Shown in pieces: positions 63,101 to 64,000 of a DNA stretch of 64,000 nt (position 1 is its first letter; every line of letters starts with the position of its first letter). This DNA comes from Nissolia schottii (Eukaryota > Streptophyta > Magnoliopsida > Fabales > Fabaceae). The notes under the pieces are model-generated. The model was not told where the DNA came from. It ran no database searches and saw nothing but the letters and a program-made list of their open reading frames with translations. The stretch lies in contig QANU01020979.1 of assembly GCA_003254905.1 (NCBI GenBank), positions 6,440 through 70,439 on the forward strand, given 5' to 3'. A program made the position numbers and the translations under genes.

Positions 63101-63911
63101 TCCAGCTATAATAACAAATTACCAGCTACTATGAAGGGCTTAAGCTAGAAAGTAGTGGAAACCAATCATATATCAAAATGATGCGATGCTTGATAGGCGT
63201 TTTTAAAAGACACCTGCATTGTTTCCGTCTCAATGATCAAACTTCGTAGAAGCCTAAACTTGTCAGCCTCAAATGATAGCATACTGAGATCTCCTTTACC
63301 ATCCTTCGACTTCATGGAATTATACTTTTCCTAGCGAGACAACATAAAGAAAGTCTTTAATTGAAGCTATACACACATAAATAACGTGTAGAACACACAT
63401 TAAGCATCTTTCACCACAAATTACGTAAAATCATAAGCTATAAAATTAAACGATTTAGTAGTTAAAGAACTAGCTAATTTCCTCAGATGATACGAAACAA
63501 ATAAAATGACATAATAGGTCAATGTCACTAAACAAGTCATTACAACAAGTTACATAATTGTAAAATAGAATGGAACTAACCCTAATCAACCATTCCAACA
63601 ACAGTCCAGAGATATGAGAAAATGGACATAATCCAAAAATAGAAACAGAGAGAGAGAAATAACTAAATAAAAACCTGTATAGGGGAAGGGAGCAATTCGG
63701 TGTGGCGTCTGGTTTCATCCAAAGCAAAGTCGACGAATTTGCGATACGACACCGAAAAGCTTCGCATGGAAGCAATTCTCTTGCTGCTACTCCTATAGTC
63801 ACGAGTGGAAACACGAGAATTGGAGGTGCCGGTACCTAACCCTGTTAGTGGAGCAAGTGTACGTTGCAAACAGAAGCTCGAGGAGGAAGAGGAGTAACCG
63901 CCAAACTCCAT
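60116..63911 (-). CDS. HY2: Phytochromobilin:ferredoxin oxidoreductase (HY2)
   Basis: Exons: 63911-63675, 63330-63214, 62544-62450, 62196-62103, 61785-61654, 61533-61429, 60984-60934, 60851-60686, and a proposed 8-base last exon 60123-60116. All GT-AG junctions are in phase, giving about 334 residues (Arabidopsis HY2 is 329). HY2 reduces biliverdin IXalpha with ferredoxin to phytochromobilin, the phytochrome chromophore, in plastids. Residues 1 to about 50 (Ser/Thr/Arg-rich) fit a transit peptide. Family motifs are YDVPIFCANIF, LDLNPVHD, FPWGGKLTSESIKFFSP, YLTWRAEKDPGQG, FLFNGVDELGSETF and SIIGKSFENRPWDERGEFLG. Without the micro-exon the frame runs on for hydrophobic, intron-like residues to 60570, so I prefer splicing at 60686. 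The ATG at 63911 follows a tgttgcag acceptor at 63925, so a 5' UTR intron is likely and the gene may continue past the window edge. Confidence 0.93.
60331..60384. repeat. Perfect 27-bp tandem duplication
   Basis: The 27-bp block beginning acacaactatttcattacc occurs twice back to back with no difference. It falls in the proposed last intron (or the 3' flank) of HY2. Confidence 0.95.
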
Positions 63912-64000
63912 TGCTGCTGCAAGCCTGCAACAGAGAAAAAGATTAAATAAAAAACCGCTTTTGTGAGTTTTTCGTATTCGTAAGCTTGTCCCCTCCAAGG
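63912..64000 (-). promoter_or_regulatory. HY2 leader, probable 5' UTR intron end
   Basis: Reading on the reverse strand, a T-rich run leads into ttctctgttgcag, with the acceptor AG at 63926-63925, 14 bases before the ATG. This fits a spliced leader whose first exon may lie at or beyond the window edge. Confidence 0.4.

Noticed and set aside
1-64000. LTR retrotransposon or other virus-like element
   Set aside because: No gag, pol or integrase-like frames and no long direct terminal repeats were seen.

Overview
The window is nuclear DNA of a flowering plant. Every gene with introns has plant-type splice sites, and the proteins match well-known plant families (phytochromobilin synthase, plastid ADP-glucose pyrophosphorylase, STERILE APETALA, GIL1). 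The AT-rich intergenic DNA, long (AT)n and (AAT)n arrays and many small inverted-repeat elements suit a papilionoid legume such as Glycine or a relative. That last point is inference from recalled protein and repeat types, not a search.

Six protein genes and one tRNA are supported. In order: (1) a neutral ceramidase, + strand, 9 coding exons, 7798-12291; (2) a cytosolic enolase of the ENO3 type, + strand, 13337-17299, in which about 70 codons are missing at an assembly gap beside a 148-bp tandem array; (3) a GIL1-like DUF641 protein, - strand, 18207-19827, tail-to-tail with the enolase; (4) tRNA-Gly(UCC), - strand, 24774-24844; (5) the small subunit of plastid ADP-glucose pyrophosphorylase, + strand, 27977-31327; (6) a STERILE APETALA-type F-box protein, + strand, 48112-53229, with one 3.7-kb intron; (7) phytochromobilin:ferredoxin oxidoreductase HY2, - strand, 60116-63911, probably ending in a tiny last exon. 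The genes are independent eukaryotic units and form no operon or cluster. GIL1 and HY2 both belong to the phytochrome light-response pathway, probably by chance of location.

Between the genes lie fossil DNA elements. There is a 1.3-kb near-palindrome (1900-3188). A Mutator-like long-terminal-repeat-inverted element with a 9-bp target duplication lies upstream of GIL1 (20362-21400), and a relative is cut off by a single-N gap (44110-44253). Two 227-bp MITE copies, each with its own 9-bp target duplication, flank the F-box gene. There is also a tRNA-derived SINE with a decayed target duplication (46820-47001), several other inverted-repeat MITEs, and a large inverted array of degenerate minisatellites with a nested insertion (57290-58480). 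The long stretch 31.3-48.1 kb carries no gene I can support. I saw no LTR retrotransposon or other virus-like element.

Three assembly gaps exist: one N at 15746, 907 N at 39310-40216, and one N at 44254. Both single Ns mark real loss of sequence, not a single unknown base.
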